Assembly (NCBI GenBank): GCA_002753225.1
Contig: PDZS01000007.1
Coordinates: 62,001-126,000 of the forward strand
Direction of reading: 5' to 3'
Length of the DNA: 64,000 nucleotides
Source of the DNA: Deltaproteobacteria bacterium YD0425bin51
GTDB lineage: Bacteria; Desulfobacterota; Desulfobacteria; Desulfobacterales; YD0425bin51
In this document: one piece after another, positions 16,415 to 25,497 of the stretch
Numbering within the stretch: the stretch's first letter is position 1
Layout of the letters: each line of letters opens with the position of its first letter
Made by a program: the position numbers and the translations under genes
Notes under the pieces: generated by a model
Database searches by the model: none
The model's input: the letters and a program-made list of their open reading frames with translations, nothing else
Told to the model about the DNA's origin: nothing

Positions 16415-17518
16415 ATGCTTAAAATCGAAAAACCAAACATTCTTATTGTTGATGATAACCCTGCAAATATTCTTTCAATTGAAAAAACAATAAGAAGCAA
16501 TGATTACAATATAATAACAGCAAATTCTGGAAATGAAGCCCTTGCATGTGTACTTGAGTACGACTTTGCACTTATACTGTTAGATGTTCAAATGCCTCAG
16601 ATGGATGGGTTTGAAACAGCAAGGTTTATAAAGAGTAACTCTGATACACATCATATCCCAATAATATTCATAACTGCTATTAATAAAGAGAAAAAACATG
16701 TATTTGAAGGATATAATGCTGGTGCTGTAGATTATCTTTTCAAGCCAATAGACCCCCATATTCTTTCAAGTAAGGTCAATATATTTATTGAGCTTTATAA
16801 GAATAAAAAAGAAATTGAGAGATACGCTAAAACACTTATTCGTTCAAACAAAGATTTGGAACAGTTTGCTTATATTGCATCTCACGATCTTCAAGAACCT
16901 CTTAGGACAATATCTGTTTATATACAGCTTATTGAAAAAAAAATAAAAGAACAACTTGATGAGGATTGCCTTTCTTTTATGGGAAGAACAGTAAAAGCAG
17001 TTGATAGAATGAGAAATATGATAAATGGCATTCTTGATTTTGCAAGAATTTCTAATCAAGCTAAGCCGTTTGCTCCTTTCAGTATAGAGACTCTTTTACA
17101 TAGTGCTTTAAATAATTTAAATCATCTTATAAAAGATAAGGACGCTATTATAACTAACGACAATTATTTCCCTGAAATTATTTGTGATGATACACAAATA
17201 ACAATTGTCTTTCAAAATCTTATTTCAAATGCATTAAAATTTTGCGATAAAGAACCCCCAAGAATTCATATATCAGCAAAGCAGGGTAAAGGGGAATGGA
17301 TTTTTTGTGTTAAAGATAATGGTATTGGTATTAATGAAGCATATTATGAAAAAATATTTGATATTTTTAGAAGATTACATGGAAATAGTAAATATCAGGG
17401 AACAGGAATAGGTCTTTCACTTTGCAAAAGAATTGTTGAACGGCATGGAGGTAGAATTTGGGTAGTATCAGAATTTGGCGTAGGGAGCGAGTTCTATTTT
17501 TCCATAAAAAATAGTTAA
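16415..17518 (+). CDS. receiver-histidine kinase hybrid
   Basis: A 367-residue soluble protein. An N-terminal receiver covers residues 8-125 (ILIVDDNPANI, phospho-acceptor in LILLDVQMPQMDG, K in FKPID). A short linker leads to a HisKA domain with the phospho-acceptor H157 in ASHDLQEPLR, of the phytochrome-like type. The HATPase domain has the N-box (NLISNALKF), G1 (DNGIGI) and G2 (GTGIGLSLCK). There is no membrane segment, so it takes input from another kinase through its receiver. The following gene is an Rcp1-like response regulator, the usual partner of this kinase type. Confidence 0.92.
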   Translation: MLKIEKPNILIVDDNPANILSIEKTIRSNDYNIITANSGNEALACVLEYDFALILLDVQMPQMDGFETARFIKSNSDTHHIPIIFITAINKEKKHVFEGYNAGAVDYLFKPIDPHILSSKVNIFIELYKNKKEIERYAKTLIRSNKDLEQFAYIASHDLQEPLRTISVYIQLIEKKIKEQLDEDCLSFMGRTVKAVDRMRNMINGILDFARISNQAKPFAPFSIETLLHSALNNLNHLIKDKDAIITNDNYFPEIICDDTQITIVFQNLISNALKFCDKEPPRIHISAKQGKGEWIFCVKDNGIGINEAYYEKIFDIFRRLHGNSKYQGTGIGLSLCKRIVERHGGRIWVVSEFGVGSEFYFSIKNS

Positions 17519-17529
17519 GGAATAAACCA

Positions 17530-17964
17530 GTGGAAGCTACAAGAGCATTTAATATACTTCTTGTTGAAGATAATCCAGATGATTTGTTTATAACCAAAGC
17601 AGCTTTTTTGGAAAGCAAATTATTTGAAAAAAAAATATACGTAGTTGAAGATGGAACTGAAGCTATTCAATATTTAAAAAAGGAGGGAGCATACAGAGAT
17701 GTTCCAAAACCTCACCTTATTTTGTTAGATTTAAATTTGCCACAAATATCAGGCCTATCAGTTCTAGAGACTATTAAGCAAGATATAGATTTACAATCTA
17801 TTCCTGTTATAATCTTAACTACTTCAACATCTGAAGTAGAAATTAGTAACGCTTACATGCTTCATGCAAATTGTTACATAAACAAATGTATGAGTTTTGA
17901 TAAATTTGTAGAGAATATAAAGATACTAGAGCAGTTTTGGTTTTCTGTTGTTAAACTGCCATAA
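17530..17964 (+). CDS. Rcp1-like response regulator
   Basis: A 144-residue stand-alone receiver starting at GTG. LLVEDNPDDLFITKAAF and VVEDGTEAIQYLKKEGAY are hallmarks of the Rcp1 subgroup. The phospho-acceptor Asp is in LILLDLNLPQISG and the conserved Thr in IILTTST. The usual Lys appears in YINKCMSFD. It has no output domain. It lies 11 nt downstream of the receiver-kinase gene and is probably its phosphoryl acceptor. Confidence 0.9.
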   Translation: MEATRAFNILLVEDNPDDLFITKAAFLESKLFEKKIYVVEDGTEAIQYLKKEGAYRDVPKPHLILLDLNLPQISGLSVLETIKQDIDLQSIPVIILTTSTSEVEISNAYMLHANCYINKCMSFDKFVENIKILEQFWFSVVKLP

Positions 17965-17974
17965 ATAAACATCC

Positions 17975-18042
17975 ATAAGTTTACCTGTTTTCTGGATTCC
18001 CACGAAAGTGGGAATCCAGAAAGCAGGTAAACAGTTACTTAT
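17975..18042. repeat. hairpin element (MITE/REP-like), copy 1
   Basis: A 25-bp stem with one T:G mismatch (17979-18003 with 18008-18032) encloses a GAAA loop; its centre is ATTCCCACGAAAGTGGGAAT. The element is bounded by ATAAGT and ACTTAT. It fills the gap between the response regulator and the TonB-receptor gene and ends just before the AAAGGAGG ribosome-binding site. A second copy is at 31315-31385. Confidence 0.8.
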
Positions 18043-18053
18043 AAAGGAGGATA

Positions 18054-20201
18054 ATGATCACTTTAAAATCATTATTATTTTGTATTCTAATCTTAATATC
18101 ATATTTTTTAATCATGCCAAATCTTTATGCAAAAGATAAAAAATCTATAACTCCTGAAAATATTTTTTCAATGAGCCTTGAAGAAATGCTAAATTATAAA
18201 GTTACTACTGCAGGCAAAAAAGATGAAAAAATATCTGAAATTCCTGCAAGTGTAATAATAATAACGCGTAAAGATATAGAACGATACGGGTATATGAATT
18301 TAGGAGAAATATTGCAAAACATACCAGGAATGTATGCAATAGATGATTTAACTTATGGTCCAACCTTTGGAGTAAGGGGATACTGGACAGGATATCCAAG
18401 AAATATTATTTTTCTTGTTAATGGTGTAAATCAGATGGATGGGCTTTTTGGTTATTATTTGACTCAAAATTTTTCTATTCCTGTAGAAGCTATTGATAAA
18501 ATTGAAATTGTCCGAGGACCTATGTCTGTTATTTATGGAGGCGGAGCTTTTTTTGGAGCAATTAATATTATAACAAACGATGTTTATGGATCAAATGATG
18601 TAAACATTGCTTCATTTTCAACAGATATCATCACAACTAAAAAGGGTGCTGTAAGAATGGTTGGAAGTGAAGGTGATTTAGATTTTGCCTTTAATGCAGG
18701 ATACTTAGATTCAGAAGGGACAGATGAAGATGTTAAAAAAATGATGACAGATCCATCAAAGTTAGATAATTATGGTATAAACAGCACTAATAATACAACT
18801 AAAGGGAGATTAGAGCTTGATAGTAAGTATATAAGCTTTTATGGAAAATATAATGGTTTCTATGCAAACATGAGTTTTAACCAAAGCGTGGATGAAATAT
18901 ATTATTACATGCCAACAGCAGGCTCTGGTTCTCCTTATAACAGAACAATGACTTCTTTGTTATTTGGATATAAAAAGAAAATAACAGATGTTATTTCTAT
19001 TGATAGTAAAATATCATATAATAACTCTTCAGTTTCATTTGATTTTGATCTTCATCCTCCCACTTTTAAAGGCTATAATCCAGGAAATACTAGAGGAACT
19101 TCAGAATATTATGAACTTGAGCTTGATACATATTTTGATATAAATTCTGCTTTAAAATTAACTACTGGTTTATACTTCCAACAGACAATTAAGAACCACT
19201 TTAGTGCAGATGCATATGTTTTAAATACATTTATGGATGCAAAAGTTACAGATAATATAAATAACTGGGCATTCTTTTTACAGACAGATTATTCTCCAAT
19301 AGAAAATCTTAAATTTGTTGCAGGTGTTAGATTTGATCAGTTGCTCCCTTATGATATTTTACATATTAACAACCCAGGACAGAGTAATTATTCAATAATC
19401 AAAGGTTCATATGAACAAGATGAAATTGAAATTATTCCACGTTTTGCTACCATATATAATTTTAACGAAAAAAATATAATAAAATTTCTTTATGGAAAAG
19501 CCATTTGCCGTCCTTCATTTTTTCAAAACAGGGATCAAATTATGTATGGAAATCCAGCTCTTGATCCAGAAGATATTCAAACATTTGAGCTGAATTATAT
19601 TTCAATAATAAATAAACAAGTAACATTACATAGTTCCTATTTTCACAATATATTAGAAAATCTTATAGTTAGAACTATAACTCCTTCAGGAAGCAGTTAC
19701 ATTTCATCTTTTTCAAATGGCGGGAAGCTTGTTACAGATGGTATTGAATTCATCTGTGATATTAAACCGTTTAAAGATTTTCAGATGCAAATCAGTTCTA
19801 CTTGGCAGGATACAAGAAATAAAACTAATGGCTTTGAAGATATAACCTCTGAATATTCGCCCAAATGGCTTGGAAAAATGAAATTTTCCTATACCTTTCA
19901 TCCAGAGATTACTTTATCAATAGATGGTACTTATGTTGGGAGTATGTTACCTAAATGGGATGTTACAAAAAATAATTATAAAGGTGGACGTATTGGACAA
20001 GAGGTTGATGGATATTATTTGCTGGGCGCAAATTTTAGAATAGATAATCTGTTTGGTAAAGGTTATTATTTTAATTTAAGAGGTTCAAACATTTTAGGGA
20101 AAGATTATCTGTATCCAGCTTATGTCAATAATACATGGGCTGATAAAGGTGTTATTGGTGAACCAAGGCTATTTTTAGCTACAATTGGCTGGAAGTTTTA
20201 A
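18054..20201 (+). CDS. TonB-dependent receptor
   Basis: A 715-residue outer-membrane protein with a signal peptide (residues 1-26, ending LYA). The plug domain covers about residues 55-180 (ISEIPASVIIITRKDIERYG, then NLGEILQNIPG, EIVRGPMSVIYGGGAFFGAINI). The rest is a long beta-barrel ending in an aromatic residue (TIGWKF). It would import a scarce substrate with TonB energy, or act as a surface sensor. Receptors of this type are often found beside YfiR-family proteins and hybrid kinases, as here. The substrate cannot be read from sequence. AAAGGAGG precedes the ATG. Confidence 0.92.
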   Translation: MITLKSLLFCILILISYFLIMPNLYAKDKKSITPENIFSMSLEEMLNYKVTTAGKKDEKISEIPASVIIITRKDIERYGYMNLGEILQNIPGMYAIDDLTYGPTFGVRGYWTGYPRNIIFLVNGVNQMDGLFGYYLTQNFSIPVEAIDKIEIVRGPMSVIYGGGAFFGAINIITNDVYGSNDVNIASFSTDIITTKKGAVRMVGSEGDLDFAFNAGYLDSEGTDEDVKKMMTDPSKLDNYGINSTNNTTKGRLELDSKYISFYGKYNGFYANMSFNQSVDEIYYYMPTAGSGSPYNRTMTSLLFGYKKKITDVISIDSKISYNNSSVSFDFDLHPPTFKGYNPGNTRGTSEYYELELDTYFDINSALKLTTGLYFQQTIKNHFSADAYVLNTFMDAKVTDNINNWAFFLQTDYSPIENLKFVAGVRFDQLLPYDILHINNPGQSNYSIIKGSYEQDEIEIIPRFATIYNFNEKNIIKFLYGKAICRPSFFQNRDQIMYGNPALDPEDIQTFELNYISIINKQVTLHSSYFHNILENLIVRTITPSGSSYISSFSNGGKLVTDGIEFICDIKPFKDFQMQISSTWQDTRNKTNGFEDITSEYSPKWLGKMKFSYTFHPEITLSIDGTYVGSMLPKWDVTKNNYKGGRIGQEVDGYYLLGANFRIDNLFGKGYYFNLRGSNILGKDYLYPAYVNNTWADKGVIGEPRLFLATIGWKF

Positions 20202-20214
20202 ACTTGTAAATTCT

Positions 20215-20403
20215 TTATGCTGCGTGCTTCTCTGGCTTTGTATATTTTCCATACTTATTTAACGTAGCTGTTTTGTAAAGATTTTTTACTCTATTTTGGG
20301 CTTCTCTATCATTTAAAACAATCATACTATTTTCATTGACCATTTCTTCTTGAGCTTTTTTAAATGTTTCTTCAACTTTTTTGTTTATTTCTTCTTCAGT
20401 CAT
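20215..20403 (-). CDS. 62-residue charged protein of unknown function
   Basis: MTEEEINKKVEETFKKAQEE begins a helical, highly charged protein with a basic end. The ATG abuts the stop of the JAMM-motif gene directly, and GGGAGA lies 8 nt upstream, so the pair is translated together. Size and position suggest a partner or inhibitor of the upstream protein, but this is inference. I recognise no family. Confidence 0.6.
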   Translation of the reverse strand: MTEEEINKKVEETFKKAQEEMVNENSMIVLNDREAQNRVKNLYKTATLNKYGKYTKPEKHAA

Positions 20404-20955
20404 TTAAATTATCTCCCTTTTATAATTTAATTCTATTCCAATCGTTTTTAATGTTTGGTTTAATCTTTTATTTATATAATGCAGATGATTAAATTCAGCC
20501 CATTCTTTATTAATTTTATTTTTTTTTAAATCGTTATTAAAAGCATGATATATTTTATTGTCTGCATCAATAATATATTTATTTAACAATTTCCTTACAT
20601 TGTAAAAAGCTCCTTTTAATGCATCATTTAATTTTATTTTATTCATTTTAGGAGTAGCTGAATACCTAACCATTTTATCTTTAACTTTACCAACTGCCCT
20701 TATTTCCTTAAATTGATAAATTATCGAAAGTATAATATCTTTATCTGATAAACTAGTCGCATCTTCTGTATGATTATGTATAAAAATTTTATCTTTAAAA
20801 CTATTTAGTTCTGATGTAGTAAAACTAATTTGCTCCGAAATTCCAACTTTACGAGAAAATATATTCCCCTGCTCATCAAAAATATAAGCATGCTCAACAG
20901 ATTTTGCCATTATTTCTTTTTCTTTTTCAAGAATTATTTTTTGAAGAATATCCAT
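20404..20955 (-). CDS. stand-alone JAMM/JAB-motif protein
   Basis: A 183-residue protein. The block HNHTEDATSLSDKD (H60, H62, S70, D73) fits the JAMM metalloprotease motif HxH-x7-S-x2-D exactly, and E21 is placed to act as the catalytic Glu. The order EHAYIFDEQGN, FTTSEL, FIHNH, EIRAVGK resembles JAB-like domains found at the C-terminus of phage MuF proteins and polymorphic toxins. A helical tail, about residues 100-183, follows. I chose the ATG at 20955, 2 nt after the hybrid kinase stop; the ATG at 20970 inside the kinase gene is an alternative. It probably acts in the cytoplasm. Its target is unknown. Confidence 0.6.
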   Translation of the reverse strand: MDILQKIILEKEKEIMAKSVEHAYIFDEQGNIFSRKVGISEQISFTTSELNSFKDKIFIHNHTEDATSLSDKDIILSIIYQFKEIRAVGKVKDKMVRYSATPKMNKIKLNDALKGAFYNVRKLLNKYIIDADNKIYHAFNNDLKKNKINKEWAEFNHLHYINKRLNQTLKTIGIELNYKREII

Positions 20956-20957
20956 AA

Positions 20958-23900
20958 TTAACCCATACACATTCTTAACATTGAAAAGAGTTTTTCAATG
21001 TCAACAGGTTTTGCTAAATAATCAGTAGCTCCTGATTCAATGCATTTGGCTGCATCCCCTTTCATTGCTTTTGCTGTGAGAGCAATAATTGGTATGTTTT
21101 TGAAATGAGTCAGTTTACGGATTTCTTTAATGGCTTCATAGCCATCCATTTCAGGCATCATAATATCCATAAGTATGATATTAATATTTGGATCTTCTTT
21201 TAAACGCTGTAATCCCATCTTTCCATTTTTTCCAATTATAACTTTCATTCCTTTATCTTCAAGAATTTTCTTTAGGGAGAATACATTGCGCATATCATCA
21301 TCAACTAAAAGAATTGTTTTATTTTCAAATACTTTTTCTTTTGTATTATACATAAGAGAAATATCAATTTCTTCTTTAGGCATATCAAAATTTAGTTTGT
21401 GTAAGAATAACGTAGTTTTATCTAAAAGTTTTTCATAAGAATCAGGTCCTTTTTTTATTACTGATTCAGTAAACTTTTCAACTACATCTATTTCTTCTTT
21501 CTCAAGCTCTTTGCCTGTGTAGATAATTATTGGTATTCGATTTACCTTATTGTTGTTTTTAATTTTTAAAATAAGGTCTATACCTGACATGTCTGGAAGT
21601 CCGATATCTAGTATTATGCAGTCTATACTTCTTGATACTATATAATTGTAAGCTTCACTTGCAGTTGAAGCTATTATAATTTCTATATCATCCCTATCTA
21701 TAACTTTTGCTATTGATTTTGCATGATCTTCATTATCTTCGATAATTAAAAGATATTTAATGGCTTTGGATATTACTTTTTCAACCTTGATAAACATATC
21801 TTCAAGTGATTGAATATTTATAGGTTTCTGTAAAAAGTCAATAGTTGCCATTTTTATAGTTTCACTCTTTTCTTCAGATGAAGATATTAGATGAATTGGT
21901 ATGTTGGATGTTGAAGGATTTTTTTTCAGTTTTTCCATTAGGCTCCAACCATTAATTTGGGGCAATCCAACATCTAAAATAATGGCGTTAGGTCTATAAT
22001 ATTCTGCAAGCTGGAGCCCTTTTTCTCCATCTTCTGCAATTAAAGATTTGAATTTATATTTTTCTGATAGTTCTTGTAATATAGTTATGAAATCAGGATC
22101 ATCCTCTATAATTAAGATTGTTCTATCCCCTGAGGTTATTTGTTTAAGATCATCTTTAGCCGTAACTATTGATTTTGCCTGCTTTTTTTCTTTAATCTCT
22201 TCTTTTAGAGGTTTTAAAAAATCTAATTTTTCTGGAATACAAAGTGAAAATGTACTCCCTTTCCCATATTCACTTTGTAAGAGTATTTCTCCACCAAGAA
22301 GTTTAGAGAGCTCTCTTACAATTGAAAGCCCAAGCCCTGTTCCACCATATTTTCTGCTGGTTGAACCATCAACTTGTTTGAATGGCTCAAAGATTAATTT
22401 TTGTTTATCTTCTGGAATACCAATTCCAGTATCCATAACTGAAAATACGATTAATTTACTTGGTTCAACGCCACTTTTAACTAATTCTAATTTATCTATA
22501 ATATCGTTATCTGGTCTTGAAATAAAAAGATTAATTTCACCTTTTTCAGTAAATTTGAAGGCATTAGAAAGAAAGTTTTTAATTATTTGATTTAGTTTTT
22601 GTTCGTCAGTATGTATGGTATTAGGGACTTTACCAGTTATTTCAACTTTCAAACTAATAGATTTTTCTTGAGCTATTGATTGAAAGATTTTTTTCATATT
22701 ATCTAAAACTTTTTTTAGATCTATTTCTTCAATATAAAACTCCATTTTTCCTGCTTCAATCTTAGAAATATCTAATACATCATTTATTAGAGCTAAGAGA
22801 TCAGTACCAGATGAATAAATCATCATAGCAGATTCTATGTTATCTTGAGAAAGTGTTCCATCTTTGTTATTTACTAGTAAGCGTGAGAGAAGGAGAATGC
22901 TGTTTAAAGGAGTTCTGAGTTCATGGGAGATATTTGCTAAAAATTCTGATTTATATTGGTTAGATAATTCAAGGTCTTTTGCTTTTGCTTCTATAACTTT
23001 GTGGGCAGACTCTAGCTCCTTATTTTTATTTTCAATATAGTCTCTTTGTTTTATAAGTTTATCGTTTATTGCTCTTAATTCTTCTTCTTGCGTCTGAAGT
23101 TCTTCTTTTTGGTCCATAAGCTCTTCATTTATTGCTCTTAACTCTTCTTCGCGCATTTGAAGCTCTTCTTTTTGGTTTTGTGTTTTAATTAGAAGGTGCT
23201 TTGTTTGGATTCTAGATAAAATAGAATTAAGTGTAATTGCTATATTTTCTCCCATAATATCCATGATGGCTATTTCATCACTGCTGAAATGTTTAAATGA
23301 ACCAAGAACAACAACTCCTTTAACTTCATGATTCATGATAAGAGGATATACTAAAATGTTTCGGACAAGGTTTTCTCCTATGCCGTGGTTAATTATAAGA
23401 AATTCTTGGTTGAAATCTTGGAGTAATATATGCTTTTTTTCCGTAGCTACTTGACCTACCATACCTTCACCAAATTTGAAAATTTTTTCAATATGCTGCT
23501 GCTGGACAAAAGCATAGGAGCCAATTAAATGAAGCCATTTTTTTTTATAAGTTATATAAATTCCTCCAATCTGAGAATGAAAAAAATTACAAAGAAAACT
23601 TATTGTATTAGCTCCAAGCAAAGATAAACTTTGTTCTCCCCTTATTTTATCACCTAATTCTGCTAAACCTGTTTTTAGATTATTTTGTTTCTCGATTACA
23701 ATATTTCTATTTTCAATTACTTGCAGCATTTCATTTAGAGCTTTATATAAAAGACCTATTTCATCATCTCTCTTTTTTTCAATTCGTAAAGAATAATCAC
23801 CTTTTATGGAAATATTTTCTGTAATAGTTGCAAGTTCCAGAATTGGGTTTGAAATAATTTTTTGAAGGTTTGCTGCAAAAAAATATGCTAAAAATAACAG

Positions 23901-24392
23901 CCCAATTATTAATAGAGCCATTAGAATAACATAATTAATTATTTTTTTTGTTAGTTCAGTAAAAACTTTTGTGTAAATTAGACCATATTGTTTACTTTCA
24001 AATATAATTGGCTCAAAAATATTTAAATAATCACCATCAAAACTGTAATATGGCTTGTTTATATCAAATGACAGGTTAGGAATTTTATCTGGCTTATTAT
24101 AGAAAGCAAAAGGTTTGCCATATTTATCAAATAAAATACAATTCAAAACTGATGGTATTAATCTCAGTTTTTCTAAAATTTGTTCAGCTTTATCCTTATA
24201 TTCAAAAGTAAGAGCTGTGGTGCAATATTCTCCTACCATCTTTGCATTCATAGATGAGCTGTTTATTAAGTCACTCTTTACACTTTTAATATATTTATAA
24301 ATTACAAAGCTAAATCCAATTCCTATAATAAGGAATGAAACAGCAAGAATGATTAATATTATCTTCTTTTTTATTGATAATTTAATGTTCAT
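20958..24392 (-). CDS. membrane hybrid histidine kinase with three receivers
   Basis: A 1144-residue sensor kinase. TM1 lies at about residues 10-33 and TM2 at 152-173, enclosing a periplasmic sensor of about 120 residues. HAMP is at roughly 172-226 and GAF at 250-395. A coiled coil with duplicated EEELRAINEELMDQKEELQ-type repeats follows. HisKA has H490 in ISHELRTPLNS; the HATPase has NFLSNAFKF, DTGIGI and GGTGLGLSIV. Three consecutive receivers lie at about 752-870, 875-990 and 1020-1140, with acceptors in AIILDVGLPQ, CIILDIGLPD and IILMDIMMPEMDG. Its ATG overlaps the YfiR-like gene by 4 nt (ATGA), so the periplasmic YfiR-like protein is its likely input partner. Confidence 0.94.
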   Translation of the reverse strand: MNIKLSIKKKIILIILAVSFLIIGIGFSFVIYKYIKSVKSDLINSSSMNAKMVGEYCTTALTFEYKDKAEQILEKLRLIPSVLNCILFDKYGKPFAFYNKPDKIPNLSFDINKPYYSFDGDYLNIFEPIIFESKQYGLIYTKVFTELTKKIINYVILMALLIIGLLFLAYFFAANLQKIISNPILELATITENISIKGDYSLRIEKKRDDEIGLLYKALNEMLQVIENRNIVIEKQNNLKTGLAELGDKIRGEQSLSLLGANTISFLCNFFHSQIGGIYITYKKKWLHLIGSYAFVQQQHIEKIFKFGEGMVGQVATEKKHILLQDFNQEFLIINHGIGENLVRNILVYPLIMNHEVKGVVVLGSFKHFSSDEIAIMDIMGENIAITLNSILSRIQTKHLLIKTQNQKEELQMREEELRAINEELMDQKEELQTQEEELRAINDKLIKQRDYIENKNKELESAHKVIEAKAKDLELSNQYKSEFLANISHELRTPLNSILLLSRLLVNNKDGTLSQDNIESAMMIYSSGTDLLALINDVLDISKIEAGKMEFYIEEIDLKKVLDNMKKIFQSIAQEKSISLKVEITGKVPNTIHTDEQKLNQIIKNFLSNAFKFTEKGEINLFISRPDNDIIDKLELVKSGVEPSKLIVFSVMDTGIGIPEDKQKLIFEPFKQVDGSTSRKYGGTGLGLSIVRELSKLLGGEILLQSEYGKGSTFSLCIPEKLDFLKPLKEEIKEKKQAKSIVTAKDDLKQITSGDRTILIIEDDPDFITILQELSEKYKFKSLIAEDGEKGLQLAEYYRPNAIILDVGLPQINGWSLMEKLKKNPSTSNIPIHLISSSEEKSETIKMATIDFLQKPINIQSLEDMFIKVEKVISKAIKYLLIIEDNEDHAKSIAKVIDRDDIEIIIASTASEAYNYIVSRSIDCIILDIGLPDMSGIDLILKIKNNNKVNRIPIIIYTGKELEKEEIDVVEKFTESVIKKGPDSYEKLLDKTTLFLHKLNFDMPKEEIDISLMYNTKEKVFENKTILLVDDDMRNVFSLKKILEDKGMKVIIGKNGKMGLQRLKEDPNINIILMDIMMPEMDGYEAIKEIRKLTHFKNIPIIALTAKAMKGDAAKCIESGATDYLAKPVDIEKLFSMLRMCMG

Positions 24393-24940
24393 CTTATTAT
24401 TTTTGCAACTTCAAGTAATAGTAAATCTACCTTTAATCCAGATTCCCTTATCTTTGATTCATTGATTTCAAATGCTAGTGTGTTATTCTCAGTAAAGTAA
24501 AAGTTAATATGTCCACCTTTTTTGGCAAAATTTTTGGTTTCTCCAATGGTTAGTATTGGTTTGTCACGAGTAAATGAAAGGATTTCAGAGGGTTCTATTT
24601 TAACTGATTTAGTAACAAATAGGATATTAGATTCTTTAATCTCATTTATTTTGTCTATATAATATATTTTCACCTCTTTTTTTTTTATTTTATTGTTTTT
24701 GTACCTTTCTGTTAATATATTATCAAAAGGCTCTCCACCGATAACTTTAATGACAAAAGGCTTAGATATATCTTCAATCTCGCTCTTAGATGGCCATGTT
24801 ATAAATTCAGCAATTTTTTCAATAAAACCAGCTTTAAGTATATATTCTTCATCTGATGCAAAGGATGAAAACACCTCTAGTATGCTTAAAAAGAAAAGCG
24901 GAATAAAAAATATATTAATTTTTCTTAAGAAGTCTTGCAT
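24389..24940 (-). CDS. YfiR family (DUF4154) periplasmic protein
   Basis: A 183-residue protein with an N-terminal hydrophobic signal segment (residues 8-28, ending SFA). The DUF4154 body follows: LKAGFIEKIAEFITWP, FVIKVIGGEPF, then ILTIGETKNFAKKGGHINFYF and the C-terminal ESGLKVDLLLLEVAKI. In Pseudomonas, YfiR is a periplasmic inhibitor of the YfiN cyclase. Elsewhere the family is coupled to hybrid kinases and TonB receptors, as in this window. It overlaps the kinase gene by 4 nt. It probably relays envelope state to the kinase sensor domain. Confidence 0.88.
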   Translation of the reverse strand: MQDFLRKINIFFIPLFFLSILEVFSSFASDEEYILKAGFIEKIAEFITWPSKSEIEDISKPFVIKVIGGEPFDNILTERYKNNKIKKKEVKIYYIDKINEIKESNILFVTKSVKIEPSEILSFTRDKPILTIGETKNFAKKGGHINFYFTENNTLAFEINESKIRESGLKVDLLLLEVAKIIR

Positions 24941-25016
24941 ACTTTGTTTTTTAATTTTATATAATTTTTAAATGATTGCAAAGATAATTTTTAAAAAATA
25001 ATTTTAGAGAAAAAAT

Positions 25017-25475
25017 ATGAAAATACTTATTGTAGATGATTCTGAAATGTCAATTTTAATTATCCAGTCTTTTCTTAATAGTTTTGGATATGAAGATGTC
25101 GCGTTTGCTAAATCTGCTATTGAAGCATTGGAACTTCTTGAAATGAGCTTATCTGAAGATGGTAAAAAGTCTGATATAGATCTTATTCTAATGGATATAA
25201 TTATGCCAGAAATAGATGGTATTAAAGCAGTTGAGATTATTAAATCAAAAGAAGATTTCAAAGACATTCCAATAGTAATGATAACAGCTAATGATGAAGA
25301 AAAGAGTTTAGAGTATGCTTTTGAGGCTGGAGCTATTGATTATATTAAGAAACCTTTTACCAGAATAGATTTAAAAGCAAGAGTTCGTTCTATGCTTAAA
25401 TTAAAGGAGGAAGTGGACATGCGGAAAAAAATAGAACAGGAAATAATCAAAAGACAAATATTGACAAAAAATTAA
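25017..25475 (+). CDS. stand-alone response regulator receiver
   Basis: A 152-residue receiver with KILIVDDSEMSILIIQSFL, the acceptor Asp in LILMDIIMPEIDG, the Thr in IVMITAND and the Lys in YIKKPF. A short charged helix ends the protein and no output domain is present. It is divergent from the YfiR-kinase pair across 76 bp, and 22 nt precede the CsgG-like gene. It may be a phosphate acceptor for one of the nearby kinases. Confidence 0.9.
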   Translation: MKILIVDDSEMSILIIQSFLNSFGYEDVAFAKSAIEALELLEMSLSEDGKKSDIDLILMDIIMPEIDGIKAVEIIKSKEDFKDIPIVMITANDEEKSLEYAFEAGAIDYIKKPFTRIDLKARVRSMLKLKEEVDMRKKIEQEIIKRQILTKN

Positions 25476-25497
25476 ATTATAACTAAGAGGTTGTGTT

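Noticed and set aside
20958..20970. Start of the JAMM gene at 20970 inside the kinase gene
   Set aside because: The ATG at 20955 directly after the kinase stop gives a simpler coupled start, and the extra five residues are not part of the domain; the earlier start remains possible.
22048..22590. 180-residue plus-strand open frame opposite the three-receiver kinase
   Set aside because: It mirrors the conserved HATPase region of the kinase on the other strand and looks like a composition effect.
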